DNA of 64,000 nucleotides. Origin: Catenulispora sp. GP43 (GTDB taxonomy: Bacteria > Actinomycetota > Actinomycetes > Streptomycetales > Catenulisporaceae). Within the stretch, counting starts at the first letter, position 1, and every line of letters starts with the position of its first letter. The position numbers and the translations under genes are program-made. The notes under the pieces are model-generated. The model did no database searches and was not told where the DNA came from. It saw nothing but the letters and a program-made list of their open reading frames with translations. This document shows positions 7,802-16,547 of the stretch, piece by piece. Location of the stretch: contig NZ_JBGCCT010000001.1 of the NCBI RefSeq assembly GCF_041260665.1, forward strand, positions 735,263-799,262, given 5' to 3'.

Positions 7802-9328
7802 ATGTCCTCCGCAGACTCCACAGCCCGCCGTGCGGGCTCCCCGCGCCTGGCGCTCCTGGTCATCGCCGCCAGCGCCCTGATGGCCGTCCTCGACGGCAGC
7901 ATCGTCACGGTCGCGATGCCCTCCATCCAGTCCCGCCTCGGCTTCTCCCCGGCCGGCCTGAGCTGGGTGGTCAACGGCTACCAGCTCGCCTTCGGCGGCC
8001 TGCTCCTGCTGGCCGGCCGGCTCGGCGACCTGCTGGGCCGCAAGCGCGTCTTCCTGGCCGGCACCGCGCTCTTCCTCGCGGCCTCGGCCGCGGCCGGTGC
8101 CGCGACCTCGCCGGCGATGCTGGTCGCGGCGCGGGTCGCGCAGGGGGTCGGGGGCGCGGCGTCCTCGGCGGTGAGCCTGGGGATCCTGGTCACGCTGTTC
8201 ACCGAGCCGCGCGAGCGGGCCAAGGCGCTCGGCGTCTTCGCCTTCACCGGGGCCGCCGGGGCCTCGATCAGCCAGGTGCTCGGCGGGGTGCTGACCGACG
8301 CGCTGAGCTGGCACTGGATCTTCCTGATCAACATCCCGATCGGCCTGCTGACGCTGGCCGCCGCGGTCAGGGCGGTCCCGGCCGACCGGGGCTTGGGGCT
8401 GCGGGCCGGCGTCGACCTGATCGGCGCCCTGCTCGTCACCGGCGGCCTGATGCTCGCCATCCACACCGTGATCGGCACCGCCGACCACGGCTGGGGCTCG
8501 GCGCGCACGCTGGGCCCGGCCGCCCTGTCCGCGCTGCTGCTCGCCGGGTTCTTCGTCCGCCAGGCCACCGCCGCCGACCCGCTGATGCCGCTGCGGATCC
8601 TGCGCTCACGCGCCGTCGCCGGCGCGAACGCGGTGCAGATGCTGATGATCGCGGCGATGTTCGCCTTCCAGATCATCGTGGCCCTGGACATGCAGAAGGT
8701 CCTGGGCTACGACGCCACCCAGACCGGCCTGGCGATGCTCCCGGCGGCAGTGGCGATCGGCGGCGTGGCGCTGGGCGCCTCGGCGCGCCTGATCGCCAGG
8801 TTCGGGGCCCGCAGCGTCCTGATCACCGGCCTGGTGATGCTCACCGGTGCGCTGGCCCTGCTGCTCCGCATGCCGACGCACCCGAACTACGTCCGCGACC
8901 TGCTGCCCACGATGCTGCTGATCGCCGGCGGCGGCCTGGCGATGCCCGCGACGGCCGGGCTGGGCATGTCCGGCGCCCGCGAGGAGGACGCCGGCCTGGT
9001 ATCCGGGCTCTACAACACCACGGCGCAGGTCGGGGCGGCCACCGGCGCGGCGGTGCTGTCCACGCTGGCCGCCGGCCGCACCGCCCGTCTGCTGCACACC
9101 GGCCACAGCCCTGCGCAGGCCCTGAGCGGCGGCTACCACGTGGCCTTCGCGATCGGCGTCGGGCTGTTGGCGGCGGCGCTGGTGATCGCGGTGTTCGTGC
9201 TGCGCGGCGCCGGTACCGGCGGCCCGGACGACTCAGCCCTCGGCGCCGGCCCCGGCCTCGAATCCGACTCCGGTCTCGCGTCCGACCCCGGCCTCGAACC
9301 CAGCCTGGACCTCGCGCCGACCGTCTAG
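7802..9328 (+). CDS. DHA2-type MFS transporter (14 transmembrane segments)
   Basis: This 508-aa inner-membrane protein is a proton-driven efflux pump of the EmrB/QacA type. It carries the early motif LDGSIVTVAMPSI in helix 1, the loop motif GRLGDLLGRKR between helices 2 and 3, and motif C-like GAAGASISQVLGGVLTD in helix 5. About 14 hydrophobic segments cover residues 15-475. The C-terminal 30 residues are a Gly/Leu/Asp repeat (GLESDSGLASDPGLEP) that lies antisense to the end of the convergent HAAS gene, a 96-base overlap. The divergent MarR gene and shared operator suggest drug-inducible expression. Substrate unknown. Confidence 0.93.
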   Translation: MSSADSTARRAGSPRLALLVIAASALMAVLDGSIVTVAMPSIQSRLGFSPAGLSWVVNGYQLAFGGLLLLAGRLGDLLGRKRVFLAGTALFLAASAAAGAATSPAMLVAARVAQGVGGAASSAVSLGILVTLFTEPRERAKALGVFAFTGAAGASISQVLGGVLTDALSWHWIFLINIPIGLLTLAAAVRAVPADRGLGLRAGVDLIGALLVTGGLMLAIHTVIGTADHGWGSARTLGPAALSALLLAGFFVRQATAADPLMPLRILRSRAVAGANAVQMLMIAAMFAFQIIVALDMQKVLGYDATQTGLAMLPAAVAIGGVALGASARLIARFGARSVLITGLVMLTGALALLLRMPTHPNYVRDLLPTMLLIAGGGLAMPATAGLGMSGAREEDAGLVSGLYNTTAQVGAATGAAVLSTLAAGRTARLLHTGHSPAQALSGGYHVAFAIGVGLLAAALVIAVFVLRGAGTGGPDDSALGAGPGLESDSGLASDPGLEPSLDLAPTV

Positions 9329-10288
9329 CCCGCGCAGCCCGAGCAATCCGCTGAACAGGCAGTACCCGGCGAACGCCGCGGCCGCCTCGATCACCGCGGC
9401 CGGGTAGTCGACATCGCCCTTCAGCAGATCCGGCGCCTTCAAGGCGATCCCCGCCGCCACCGAGATCGTCACCGCCGACCGCCACGGATGCCGCCGCATC
9501 TCGAGCCAGCTCATCAAGCGCGGCATCCGGACGGCGGCCGCCGTCCAGACCCGGCTCACCTGCTCGAAGACCCGGGTGCTCCACATCCACCGCGAAGCCA
9601 GCGCCTCGCAGCAGTCGGCGATCACGTCGAGCGTGGAGTCTCCCCCGGCAACCGTGTCGACCCGCAGCAGGGCCCGGACACTGAAGACCACCGCGACCGG
9701 TACCGCGAGAGCCACCAGCGCCGAGGCCGCCCCCACCATCCACGCGGAATGCGCGACGTTCCCAGCCGCGACCACGGCGATCGGCGCCAACGCCAGGACC
9801 GCCGCGGCCTGCGCCCGGACCGTCGTCCCCAGCGTCCGCGGGGCTCGGCCGAGCAGCCGCGGCGCGATCACGGTGAGCAGGAACGCCGTCCCCGCGCACA
9901 TCCCCGCCACTTGGCCGAGCAGCACCGGGACGCCGTAGTACACAGCCTGATCCGGCCACGGCACCGCCGGCGCCCCGCCCCGGTTCGCCAGCCCGGCGGC
10001 GCCGACCGCCGCGACCACACACGCCACCAGCGCCCACGCCGCGGCGCGCGCACTGTGCAGCGCGCTGTCCCGGTTGAACTCCGCGGCCAGCTCTTCCGGC
10101 GCGCCGAAGCGCGCAGCCGCCCGGCGCGCCGCGGCCTGCGGCGTGTACCCGGCCGCTTCCTCCTCGGCAGCCAGATCGGCCAGATGCGCCGCGACCTCGC
10201 TGACGATCCGCCGGCGCCCCCGCGTCCCGACTCGCAGCCGCCACGCCAGATCGTCGACGTAGCCCTCGATCGACCGGTAGTACGTCAT
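9233..10288 (-). CDS. HAAS-domain membrane protein, partner of PadR
   Basis: This 351-aa protein begins with a soluble helical HAAS-like domain at residues 1-80 (MTYYRSIEGYVDDLAWRLRV ... RFGAPEELAAEF), followed by about seven hydrophobic segments. HAAS-type domains typically occur in the partner gene of PadR regulators and are thought to transmit a membrane or ligand signal. Its ATG overlaps the PadR stop codon (TGATG), so translation is coupled. The last 30 residues are a Gly/Ala/Glu/Val repeat (AGVGRETGVGFEAGAGAEG) formed on the strand opposite the repetitive tail of the convergent MFS gene. Confidence 0.8.
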   Translation of the reverse strand: MTYYRSIEGYVDDLAWRLRVGTRGRRRIVSEVAAHLADLAAEEEAAGYTPQAAARRAAARFGAPEELAAEFNRDSALHSARAAAWALVACVVAAVGAAGLANRGGAPAVPWPDQAVYYGVPVLLGQVAGMCAGTAFLLTVIAPRLLGRAPRTLGTTVRAQAAAVLALAPIAVVAAGNVAHSAWMVGAASALVALAVPVAVVFSVRALLRVDTVAGGDSTLDVIADCCEALASRWMWSTRVFEQVSRVWTAAAVRMPRLMSWLEMRRHPWRSAVTISVAAGIALKAPDLLKGDVDYPAAVIEAAAAFAGYCLFSGLLGLRGLDGRREVQAGFEAGVGRETGVGFEAGAGAEG

Positions 10289-10647
10289 CACGCCACCGCC
10301 GGACCCGCGTCGGCGCGGCCGCCGGTGTCGCCGCCGCCGAACACCCGCTCCACCGCCGCCGAGAACGACCGCCACTCGCTGCGCCGCTCCTCGGCGGCGC
10401 GCCGGCCCGAGGCCGTCAGGCTGTAGACCCGCCGCCGGCGTCCGCCGACCTCGGACCAGCCGCTGGCGACCAGCCCGGCCCGCTCCAGCCGGTGCAGCGC
10501 CGGGTACACCGAGCCCTCGGGCAGGTCGAAGACCCCGCCGCTGCGGTCGCGCAGCGCCTCGATGAGTCCGTAGCCGTGCGACGGCCCGGTGGCGAGCACC
10601 GCCAGCACCAGACCGTCGAGGTGCCCGCGCATCATGTCCTGACTCAT
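10288..10647 (-). CDS. PadR-family transcriptional regulator
   Basis: The 119-aa protein is a short PadR winged helix: MRGHLDGLVLAVLATGPSHG leads into the HTH, GSVYPALHRLERAGLV is the recognition region, and RRRRVYSLTASGRRA is the wing. It is translationally coupled to the downstream HAAS membrane protein. A perfect 12-bp palindrome, AAGCCTAGGCTT, lies 8 bases upstream of the start and is a good candidate for an autoregulatory site. Inducer unknown. Confidence 0.92.
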   Translation of the reverse strand: MSQDMMRGHLDGLVLAVLATGPSHGYGLIEALRDRSGGVFDLPEGSVYPALHRLERAGLVASGWSEVGGRRRRVYSLTASGRRAAEERRSEWRSFSAAVERVFGGGDTGGRADAGPAVA

Positions 10648-10654
10648 ACCTAGG

Positions 10655-10666
10655 AAGCCTAGGCTT
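10655..10666. promoter_or_regulatory. Candidate PadR operator (12-bp perfect palindrome)
   Basis: AAGCCTAGGCTT is a perfect palindrome immediately upstream of the PadR start codon. An additional CCTAGG at 10649-10654 makes a repeated CCTAGG element. PadR regulators usually bind palindromes in their own promoters, so autorepression is inferred. Confidence 0.45.
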
Positions 10667-10715
10667 AGATGGCCTCGGTATCAAGACGGATCCGCCCGGG
10701 ATTTCCCCGCCGGAC

Positions 10716-10742
10716 TGTCGATTCCGGCGCGCGCCGTCCGAC
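10716..10742 (+). promoter_or_regulatory. ECF42-type promoter upstream of the YCII gene
   Basis: TGTCGA (10716-10721) and CGAC (10739-10742) are separated by 17 bases and lie about 50 bases upstream of the YCII start codon. This fits the TGTCGA (-35) and CGA-type (-10) signature that I recall being reported for ECF42 sigma factors in Streptomyces. The sigma gene downstream belongs to that group, so the operon is probably autoregulated from this site. Confidence 0.6.
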
Positions 10743-10791
10743 GCTCTCGGAGAGGCTGGACCGACCAGCCCCAACGCGAGGAGCGACCACC

Positions 10792-11211
10792 ATGCCGAAG
10801 TTCATGGTCTTCATGCCGGGCAACGCCGACTCCGAGGCCGGCGTCATGCCGCCGACCGACCTGTTCGAGGTGATGAGCGCGTACAACGACCAGCTCGCCA
10901 AGGCCGGCGTGCTGCTGGCCGCAGAAGGGCTGAAGCCGACGTCGGCCGCCGCGAAGGTGCGGTTCGACGACACCGAGCGGCGCACCGTCATCGACGGGCC
11001 GTTCACCGAGGCGAAGGAGATCGTCGCCGGCTACTGGCTGCTGGAGGCCTCCTCGCTCCAGGAGGCGCTGGAGTGGGTGAAGCGCGCGCCGCTCGGCGGC
11101 GGCCTGACGCTGGAGGTGCGGCCCGTCGCCTCGATGGACGACCTCGGGCCGGAGTTCACGCCGGAGCTGCGCGAGGCCGAACAGGAGCTGCGGAGCCGGC
11201 TCGACCAGTGA
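10792..11211 (+). CDS. YCII-related (DGPF) protein
   Basis: This 139-aa cytoplasmic protein has the ferredoxin-like YCII fold and the diagnostic motif DGPFTEAKEIVAGYWLLE at about residues 69-86. DGPF proteins accompany ECF42 sigma factors in actinobacteria; their biochemical role is not established. The ATG start is preceded by GAGGAG. It is followed 27 bases later by the sigma factor gene and preceded by a promoter of ECF42 type, so the pair forms an operon. Confidence 0.92.
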   Translation: MPKFMVFMPGNADSEAGVMPPTDLFEVMSAYNDQLAKAGVLLAAEGLKPTSAAAKVRFDDTERRTVIDGPFTEAKEIVAGYWLLEASSLQEALEWVKRAPLGGGLTLEVRPVASMDDLGPEFTPELREAEQELRSRLDQ

Positions 11212-11238
11212 GTCGGCGCGGGCTGCCAGACTGAGGGG

Positions 11239-12603
11239 ATGACGGACGCGACCTCGACCGCCGCGACGGCCGGGACCCCCGCGACCGCCACGGCCGCCAC
11301 GACCGCAGCAACCGTCGAGGCGGTCTGGCGTCTGGAGGCCGCCAGGGTGGTGGCCACCCTGGCCCGCTACACCGGCGACCTCGGTCTGGCCGAGGAGCTG
11401 GCCCAGGACGCGCTGGTCGCGGCGCTCGAGCAGTGGCCGGCCGAGGGGGTGCCGGCCCGGCCCGGGGCCTGGCTGACCGCGGTCGGCAGGCGGCGCGCCG
11501 TGGACCAGTTCCGGCGCGCCGAGACGCTGCGCCGCAAAATCGGCGAGCTCGGCCGCGAGCTGGAGATCGACGCCGCCACGGCCGCCACTGCCGACACCGA
11601 CGCGGCGCTGGACGCGGTGGACGCCGAGGCCTCCGGCACCGCCATCGACGACGACCTCCTGCGCCTGGTCTTCACCGCCTGCCACCCGGTGCTGTCCGCC
11701 GAGGCCCGCGTCGCGCTCGCGCTGCGCGTCCTCGGCGGCCTGAGCACCGCCGAGATCGCCCGCGCGTTCCTGCTGTCGCAGGCCTCGGCGGCGCAGCGGA
11801 TCGTGCGGGCCAAGCGCGCGCTGGCCGATGCCGGCGTGCTGTTCGAGGTCCCCGACGGCCCCGAGCGGCGGCGGCGCCTGGCCTCGGTGCTGGAGGTGGT
11901 GTACCTGATCTTCAACGAGGGCTACTCGGCCACCGCTGGCGACGACTGGCTGCGCGCCGACCTGTGCGGAGAAGCCCTGCGGCTGGGACGCGTACTGGCC
12001 GGGCTGATGCCGGCCGAGCCGGAAGTGCACGCGCTGGTGGCGCTGATGGAGATCCAGGACTCGCGGCTGCGCGCCCGGACCGGACCCGACGGGGAGCCGG
12101 TGCTGCTGCTGGACCAGGACCGTGCGAAGTGGGACCGGCAGCAGATCGAGCGGGGGCTGGCGGCGCTGGTGCGCGCCGACCAGGCGTACGCGGCAGACGT
12201 CTCCCGGAATCCCGATGCCGAACCGGGCACCTACCACCTCCAGGCCGCCCTCGCCGCCTGCCATGCCCGGGCCCGGTCCGCCGAGGACACCGACTGGCAG
12301 CTGATCGCCGGTCTCTACGGCCGCCTGGTCCGGCAGACCCGCTCCCCGGTCGTGGAGCTGAACCGCGCCGTCGCGGTCGGCATGGCCCAGGGCCCGGCCG
12401 CCGGCCTGGCCATCACGGACACGCTCACCGGCCTGCGCGCCATGCGGAACTACCACCTGCTGCCCAGCGTGCGCGGCGACCTGCTGGTCCGCCTCGGCCG
12501 CCGCGCCGAGGCCCGGGCCGAGTTCGAGCGCGCGGCCGGGCTCACCGCCAACACGCGGGAGCGCGCGCTGCTGCTGGCGCGCGCCGCCGCGTGCGGGGAC
12601 TGA
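11239..12603 (+). CDS. ECF42-group RNA polymerase sigma factor with C-terminal helical extension
   Basis: The 454-aa protein is far longer than a standard ECF sigma factor. Region 2 lies at about residues 28-100 (LARYTGDLGLAEELAQDALV), region 4 at about 130-190 (LSTAEIARAFLLSQASAAQRI), and residues 190-454 form a TPR-like helical extension (NEGYSA, LNRAVAVGMAQGP). This extension and the preceding DGPF gene define group ECF42. No anti-sigma gene is present; in this group the extension itself is thought to be needed for activity. The N-terminus is a 25-residue Thr/Ala-rich leader, and the exact start may be later. Confidence 0.9.
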   Translation: MTDATSTAATAGTPATATAATTAATVEAVWRLEAARVVATLARYTGDLGLAEELAQDALVAALEQWPAEGVPARPGAWLTAVGRRRAVDQFRRAETLRRKIGELGRELEIDAATAATADTDAALDAVDAEASGTAIDDDLLRLVFTACHPVLSAEARVALALRVLGGLSTAEIARAFLLSQASAAQRIVRAKRALADAGVLFEVPDGPERRRRLASVLEVVYLIFNEGYSATAGDDWLRADLCGEALRLGRVLAGLMPAEPEVHALVALMEIQDSRLRARTGPDGEPVLLLDQDRAKWDRQQIERGLAALVRADQAYAADVSRNPDAEPGTYHLQAALAACHARARSAEDTDWQLIAGLYGRLVRQTRSPVVELNRAVAVGMAQGPAAGLAITDTLTGLRAMRNYHLLPSVRGDLLVRLGRRAEARAEFERAAGLTANTRERALLLARAAACGD

Positions 12604-12696
12604 CTCAGCCCACTTGCTCAGGCCCACGACATCCGAACCAAGTCGGCGAAGTGGTGGGTGTGGGGCGGCTGACGGTCTCCCTCTGGAGAAAGGCTT

Positions 12697-13677
12697 CTAG
12701 GGCTGCTCGGGCCAATGCCTCCCGAGCGGCTCTTTGCTTTGCAGAAGCGGGTCCGTGATGCCGTCCCAGCACGCCAGCGCTGCGCTGTCCCAGCCGGCCA
12801 GTTCCGCGCCGGCTTCATAGGCGGACTCGTAGAACGCCAGCGCACAGCCCACAGGATCGTCTGACTTACGAGCCTGGTCATAGGAGTAGTACGCGGTATG
12901 ACTCCCCCGCGCCACGACCCAACGGGCTGGATCGGGCCGCAGTGCCTTCTCCTCGATGCCCTTTGGCTCGGGATACGTATAGGAATAGAACGTCGGCTCG
13001 GGGGTGTCGGGGTCGCCGAACCAGAACCCGGAGCTGATCTGCTCCCGGGAGTAGGACTCGCGGGTCGCCTCGTCCATGCCTTCGGCGGTCGGGATCTGGC
13101 GCGGCGAATAGCGCTGGGTCGCGATGTCGAAGGTGTGCCAGTACACCTGGACCGGACTGACCTTGCCGGAGAACGCCGCGCTGAACTCCTCCAGGACGCG
13201 TCCCACCTGGCTGTAGACCTTGAAGGCGCGGTGCGCGTGTTCGGGCACGTAGATCTTGTGCTCGGTGTCCTCCGCGAAGGGACGCTCCTTGTCGGGCAGG
13301 TCGTACGGATACGGGTGCGCGATGTGCGGATCGATGTCCAGCGCACGCAGCGCGTCCTGGGTCTGCGCGTAGAACGACGCCACGGTCTGGTCGGCCAGCG
13401 GGACCAGTGCCTGGCCGCCGTGGTCGGTGTCGATGCGCAGGACGTGGTCGAAGAAGTCGAATTCGCAAGTGAACAGCGGCCCCGACCGCGCGGTGCCGAG
13501 CTCGACGGTGGACCAGCCGCGCGGCCGGTCACGCAGCGTTATGTGCCACCAGTGATTACGCCGGATCCCCCGCGCGAGAGCGAGCTTGCCGACGATCTGT
13601 AGGTAACGGTGCAGAGTTTCCCTCGTAGGACGCCACTCCTCATAAGGAATGGCGGGGAGGACTTCCGACTCGGTCAT
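12697..13677 (-). CDS. DUF5996 family protein
   Basis: This 326-aa soluble protein matches the DUF5996 pattern: WRPTRETLHRYLQIVGKLAL near residue 15, NHWWHITLRDRPRGW near 41, and WHTFDIATQRYS plus SREQISSGFWFGD in the second half. No catalytic motif is evident and the function is unknown. It stands alone on the minus strand after the ECF42 gene (93 bases, convergent) and has only 57 bases to the next upstream gene. Confidence 0.85.
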   Translation of the reverse strand: MTESEVLPAIPYEEWRPTRETLHRYLQIVGKLALARGIRRNHWWHITLRDRPRGWSTVELGTARSGPLFTCEFDFFDHVLRIDTDHGGQALVPLADQTVASFYAQTQDALRALDIDPHIAHPYPYDLPDKERPFAEDTEHKIYVPEHAHRAFKVYSQVGRVLEEFSAAFSGKVSPVQVYWHTFDIATQRYSPRQIPTAEGMDEATRESYSREQISSGFWFGDPDTPEPTFYSYTYPEPKGIEEKALRPDPARWVVARGSHTAYYSYDQARKSDDPVGCALAFYESAYEAGAELAGWDSAALACWDGITDPLLQSKEPLGRHWPEQP

Positions 13678-13735
13678 GTCCGCGAGCCTAAGCGCGAAAC
13701 CGGCCGAGCGCCCGTCATGCCTCCCCGCCCGGGAC

Positions 13736-14692
13736 TCAGATCAGCGAGCGCACCGCGCCGACCGGGTGCCCGCCGCCCAGCAGCGGCGACTCGGCGTACC
13801 GGCTGAGCACCGGGGCCTCGACCCCGAGCCGGCGCAGCGCCGCGACCAGCACCGGGCCCACCGCACGGCGCTCAAGGTCGCCGTCGCCGACCTTCAGGGC
13901 GATCGCCCGGCCGTCGGGCAGCGCCACCGCCTGGACGCCCTCCGCGCCGCCCTTGGCCAGCAGGCCGGGGACGCCGGCCATCAGGTCGGTGTCGAGACGG
14001 TCGGTGCCGGAGACGTACTCGGGGTGGGCGCGCATCGCGTCGGCGACGCGGCGCTCGGGGGCGGCCGGCGCGGCCAGGACAGCGGCGCGGAAAGCGCGGG
14101 CCAGACCGGTCAGGGAGATGCCATACAGCGGGGCGCCGCAGCCGTCGACAGCGTCGTGGCGGACCGGCTCGCCGGACAGCCGCTCGACTGCGGCGCGGGA
14201 GGCGCGCTGCATCGGGTGGTCCGGGGCCAGGTAGTCCTTGGTCGGCCAGCGGTTGACCACACAGGTGGCGAGCATCGAGGCGTGCTTGCCGGAGCAGTTC
14301 ATCGTGATGCGCTGCCGGCCGCCGCCGGCCCGGACCAGGGCCAGCTTCGCCTGCTCGGCCAGCGGCCAGTCCGGCGGGCAGGCCAGGGCCTGCTCGTCCA
14401 GCCCCGCGCCGGCCAGGATCCTGCGCACGCCCTCCAGGTGGAAGGGTTCACCGGCGTGCGAGGCGGCGGCCAGCGCCAGGAGTTCGCCGGTCAGGTCCAG
14501 ACCGCTCTCCAGCATCGCCACCGCCTGCATCGGTTTGTTGCTGGAGCGCGGCATCATCACCGCTTCCACGTCGCCGTAGGCGAACTCGACGCTGCCGTCG
14601 GCGGCCAGGGCCACCAGGCGGCCGTCGTGCCACCCCTCGGTGAACCCGGAACGGACTATCTCGGCGAGGGGGACGACTCCCTGTGCGGTCAT
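13736..14692 (-). CDS. Asparaginase (asparaginase II family)
   Basis: The 318-aa protein belongs to the actinobacterial/rhizobial asparaginase II family that hydrolyses L-asparagine to aspartate and ammonia. Motifs include RSSNKPMQAVAML near residue 49, SHAGEPFH near 78, MNCSGKHASML near 131 and VDGCGAPLY near 179, which carry the Ser, Lys, His and Cys residues conserved in the family. There is no signal peptide, so it is cytoplasmic. It lies 8 bases upstream of rsiG on the same strand, so asparaginase is first and rsiG second only if transcription ran leftward from here; rsiG is actually transcribed before it. The two are probably co-transcribed. Confidence 0.9.
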   Translation of the reverse strand: MTAQGVVPLAEIVRSGFTEGWHDGRLVALAADGSVEFAYGDVEAVMMPRSSNKPMQAVAMLESGLDLTGELLALAAASHAGEPFHLEGVRRILAGAGLDEQALACPPDWPLAEQAKLALVRAGGGRQRITMNCSGKHASMLATCVVNRWPTKDYLAPDHPMQRASRAAVERLSGEPVRHDAVDGCGAPLYGISLTGLARAFRAAVLAAPAAPERRVADAMRAHPEYVSGTDRLDTDLMAGVPGLLAKGGAEGVQAVALPDGRAIALKVGDGDLERRAVGPVLVAALRRLGVEAPVLSRYAESPLLGGGHPVGAVRSLI

Positions 14693-14700
14693 GTGCGGTG

Positions 14701-15255
14701 TTACTCCATCTTCTGCTCCTCATTGAGCAGATCGTCGACGGTTGCCTGCCCCTCACGGTAGCGGCGTGCCAGCTCCGCCGCGAACCGGTCGATCACCGCC
14801 TGCGCGATGCGCCGGTACTCGGAGACCTCCCGTTCATAGGCCTTGAGCGTCAAGCGCGCCTCGGCCAACTGCGCGTCGGACAGGTCCAGGACGATCGCCG
14901 GCCCCGCCGCGTCGATCCGCTCTTCCATCTGCGAGCGGTACTCCCCCGGATCCGGATCCGGGACGATGTCCATATGACGCGGCGAGCGGGCGTTGGCCGG
15001 CGGGTCGTCGGCGAGGATCGCGGCCAGCGACTGCACCAGCGGCTCGGCCGACCCCGCGGCGCGCCGCCGCAACTCGGCATCGATTATGTCGATCCGGCCG
15101 TGTAAGACCCGGCGGAGGTAGGAGAGTTCGGTCTCCTCGCGCAGCGCGTCCCCGCGCTCGCGCCGGATGGCCGCGACTTCGAGGGCCTCGACCTCCGCGT
15201 CCGGCCGCCGGGCGGCGGTCAGGACGCGGTCGAGTCTGGTGGCGTGGGTGCCCAT
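14701..15255 (-). CDS. rsiG: RsiG, c-di-GMP-binding anti-sigma factor for WhiG
   Basis: This 184-aa helical protein has two copies of the c-di-GMP-binding pattern E-x3-S-x2-R-x3-Q-x3-D that defines RsiG. The C-terminal copy is perfect: E141, S145, R148, Q152, D156. The N-terminal copy is E41, S45, R48, H52, D56, with His in place of Gln. In Streptomyces, RsiG loaded with c-di-GMP sequesters sigma WhiG and blocks sporulation. The two motifs lie on helices joined by a Pro-rich segment at 80-105. It is encoded 8 bases upstream of the asparaginase gene. The match of both spaced motifs makes the call strong despite low overall complexity. Confidence 0.88.
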   Translation of the reverse strand: MGTHATRLDRVLTAARRPDAEVEALEVAAIRRERGDALREETELSYLRRVLHGRIDIIDAELRRRAAGSAEPLVQSLAAILADDPPANARSPRHMDIVPDPDPGEYRSQMEERIDAAGPAIVLDLSDAQLAEARLTLKAYEREVSEYRRIAQAVIDRFAAELARRYREGQATVDDLLNEEQKME

Positions 15256-15459
15256 AACAGCATCGTTCCATGCAGGGGAATAGTGCGGATCGAGGTTGGG
15301 CGTATCGCCACCCGATCGCGACGGCGCGTCGCGGGTCCGGATGCGGTCTTCGGACTTGTCAGACGGGCCGCGCCGCGCTTCGGGGCCGGAGTGGCCGGCC
15401 GCCGAAACTCGCAGGGCCAGCTACTCCGCGGGCCGACTACTCCGCTCCGCAGTGCCGCC

Positions 15460-16467
15460 CTACCGCGCCGCGCGGAACGCCGGCCGCCGGTTCGCCCCGG
15501 CATCCGGCGCCACCACGACCTCCTGCGCCGCCGGGATCCCGTCCGCCAGCAGCTGGTCCTCGACCGGCGTGGTCCGCTTCACCACCGCCAGCGCCACGTG
15601 CCCGAGCTCGTAGTGCCGCGCCGCGGACGTCACCCGCCCCACCACGCGCCCGTCGGCGGTGGTGACGTCGGCCCCGTGCGCGGGCAGGCGCTCGGGCGTC
15701 CCGTCCAGGTGCAGGAACACCAGGCGGCGCGGCGGGTGGCCGAGGTTGTCCACCCGCGCGACCGTCTCCTGGCCGCGGTAGCAGCCCTTGTTCAGGTGCA
15801 CCGCGCCCGGGTGGCCCTCGGTGGCGATCCAGTCGATCTCGTGCGGGATGGTGCGATCGTCGGTCTCCAGGCCCACGCGCGGGCGGTGGGCGGCGATCCG
15901 GAGCGCCTCGTGGGCCCACATGCCGGCGGGCTCGCCCGCGCCGCCGTCCTGGACGAAGCCGGCCAGGCGCTCGCGGGGCAGGAACAGCTCGTGGCCCAGC
16001 TCCACCTCGCGGGCCGGCACGCCCTCGGGCACCGGACCGGTGGTGAGGACCACCGCGTAGGCGTCCGTCACGTCCTCCGGCTCGACGCGCATCATGAAGC
16101 GCATCTTCTGCAGGAACGCCAGCACCTCCGGCGCGGTGCCCGGTTCCACGTGGAACCACGTCGCCTCGCCGTCGTCCACCAGGTACAGCGCGTGCTCGAC
16201 GCGCCCCTGCGGCGACAGGATCAGCGCCTCGACCGCCACCCCCGGCTTCAGCGCCTCCAGGTGCTGGCTGGTGAACGAGTGCAGCCACGTCAGCCGGTCC
16301 GGGCCGGACACCCGCAGCACACCGCGGTGCGACAGGTCCACGAAGCCGCGGTGTTCCTCGGCCAGCCTGCGCTGCTCACCGTGCGGATCGCCGTAGTGCG
16401 CGGCGACGCCGGCGTCCGGCGGGTCGGCCGGGACGGCGGACGGGAGGTTCAGCAGAGGGCTCGTCAT
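15460..16467 (-). CDS. ygfZ: YgfZ/GcvT-like folate-binding Fe-S cluster protein
   Basis: The protein of 335 aa belongs to the CAF17/YgfZ family, which supports assembly or repair of certain 4Fe-4S enzymes using tetrahydrofolate. The signature KGCYRGQE (K-G-C-Y-x-G-Q-E) is present near residue 225, with GFVDLSHRGVLRVSGPDR and LSPQGRVEHAL in the N-terminal half. The ATG at 16465-16467 is preferred over the longer frame because TAGGAGAG lies just upstream. It is divergent from the HExxH protein gene with an 80-base promoter region. The protein is cytoplasmic. Confidence 0.92.
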   Translation of the reverse strand: MTSPLLNLPSAVPADPPDAGVAAHYGDPHGEQRRLAEEHRGFVDLSHRGVLRVSGPDRLTWLHSFTSQHLEALKPGVAVEALILSPQGRVEHALYLVDDGEATWFHVEPGTAPEVLAFLQKMRFMMRVEPEDVTDAYAVVLTTGPVPEGVPAREVELGHELFLPRERLAGFVQDGGAGEPAGMWAHEALRIAAHRPRVGLETDDRTIPHEIDWIATEGHPGAVHLNKGCYRGQETVARVDNLGHPPRRLVFLHLDGTPERLPAHGADVTTADGRVVGRVTSAARHYELGHVALAVVKRTTPVEDQLLADGIPAAQEVVVAPDAGANRRPAFRAAR

Positions 16468-16547
16468 GGCTTCAGTCTCTCCTATCGCAAAGCGCCTGTT
16501 ACGCTGCCGGGGCTCAATCCGGTGTAACGCGCAGGGCGGGGAAATCC

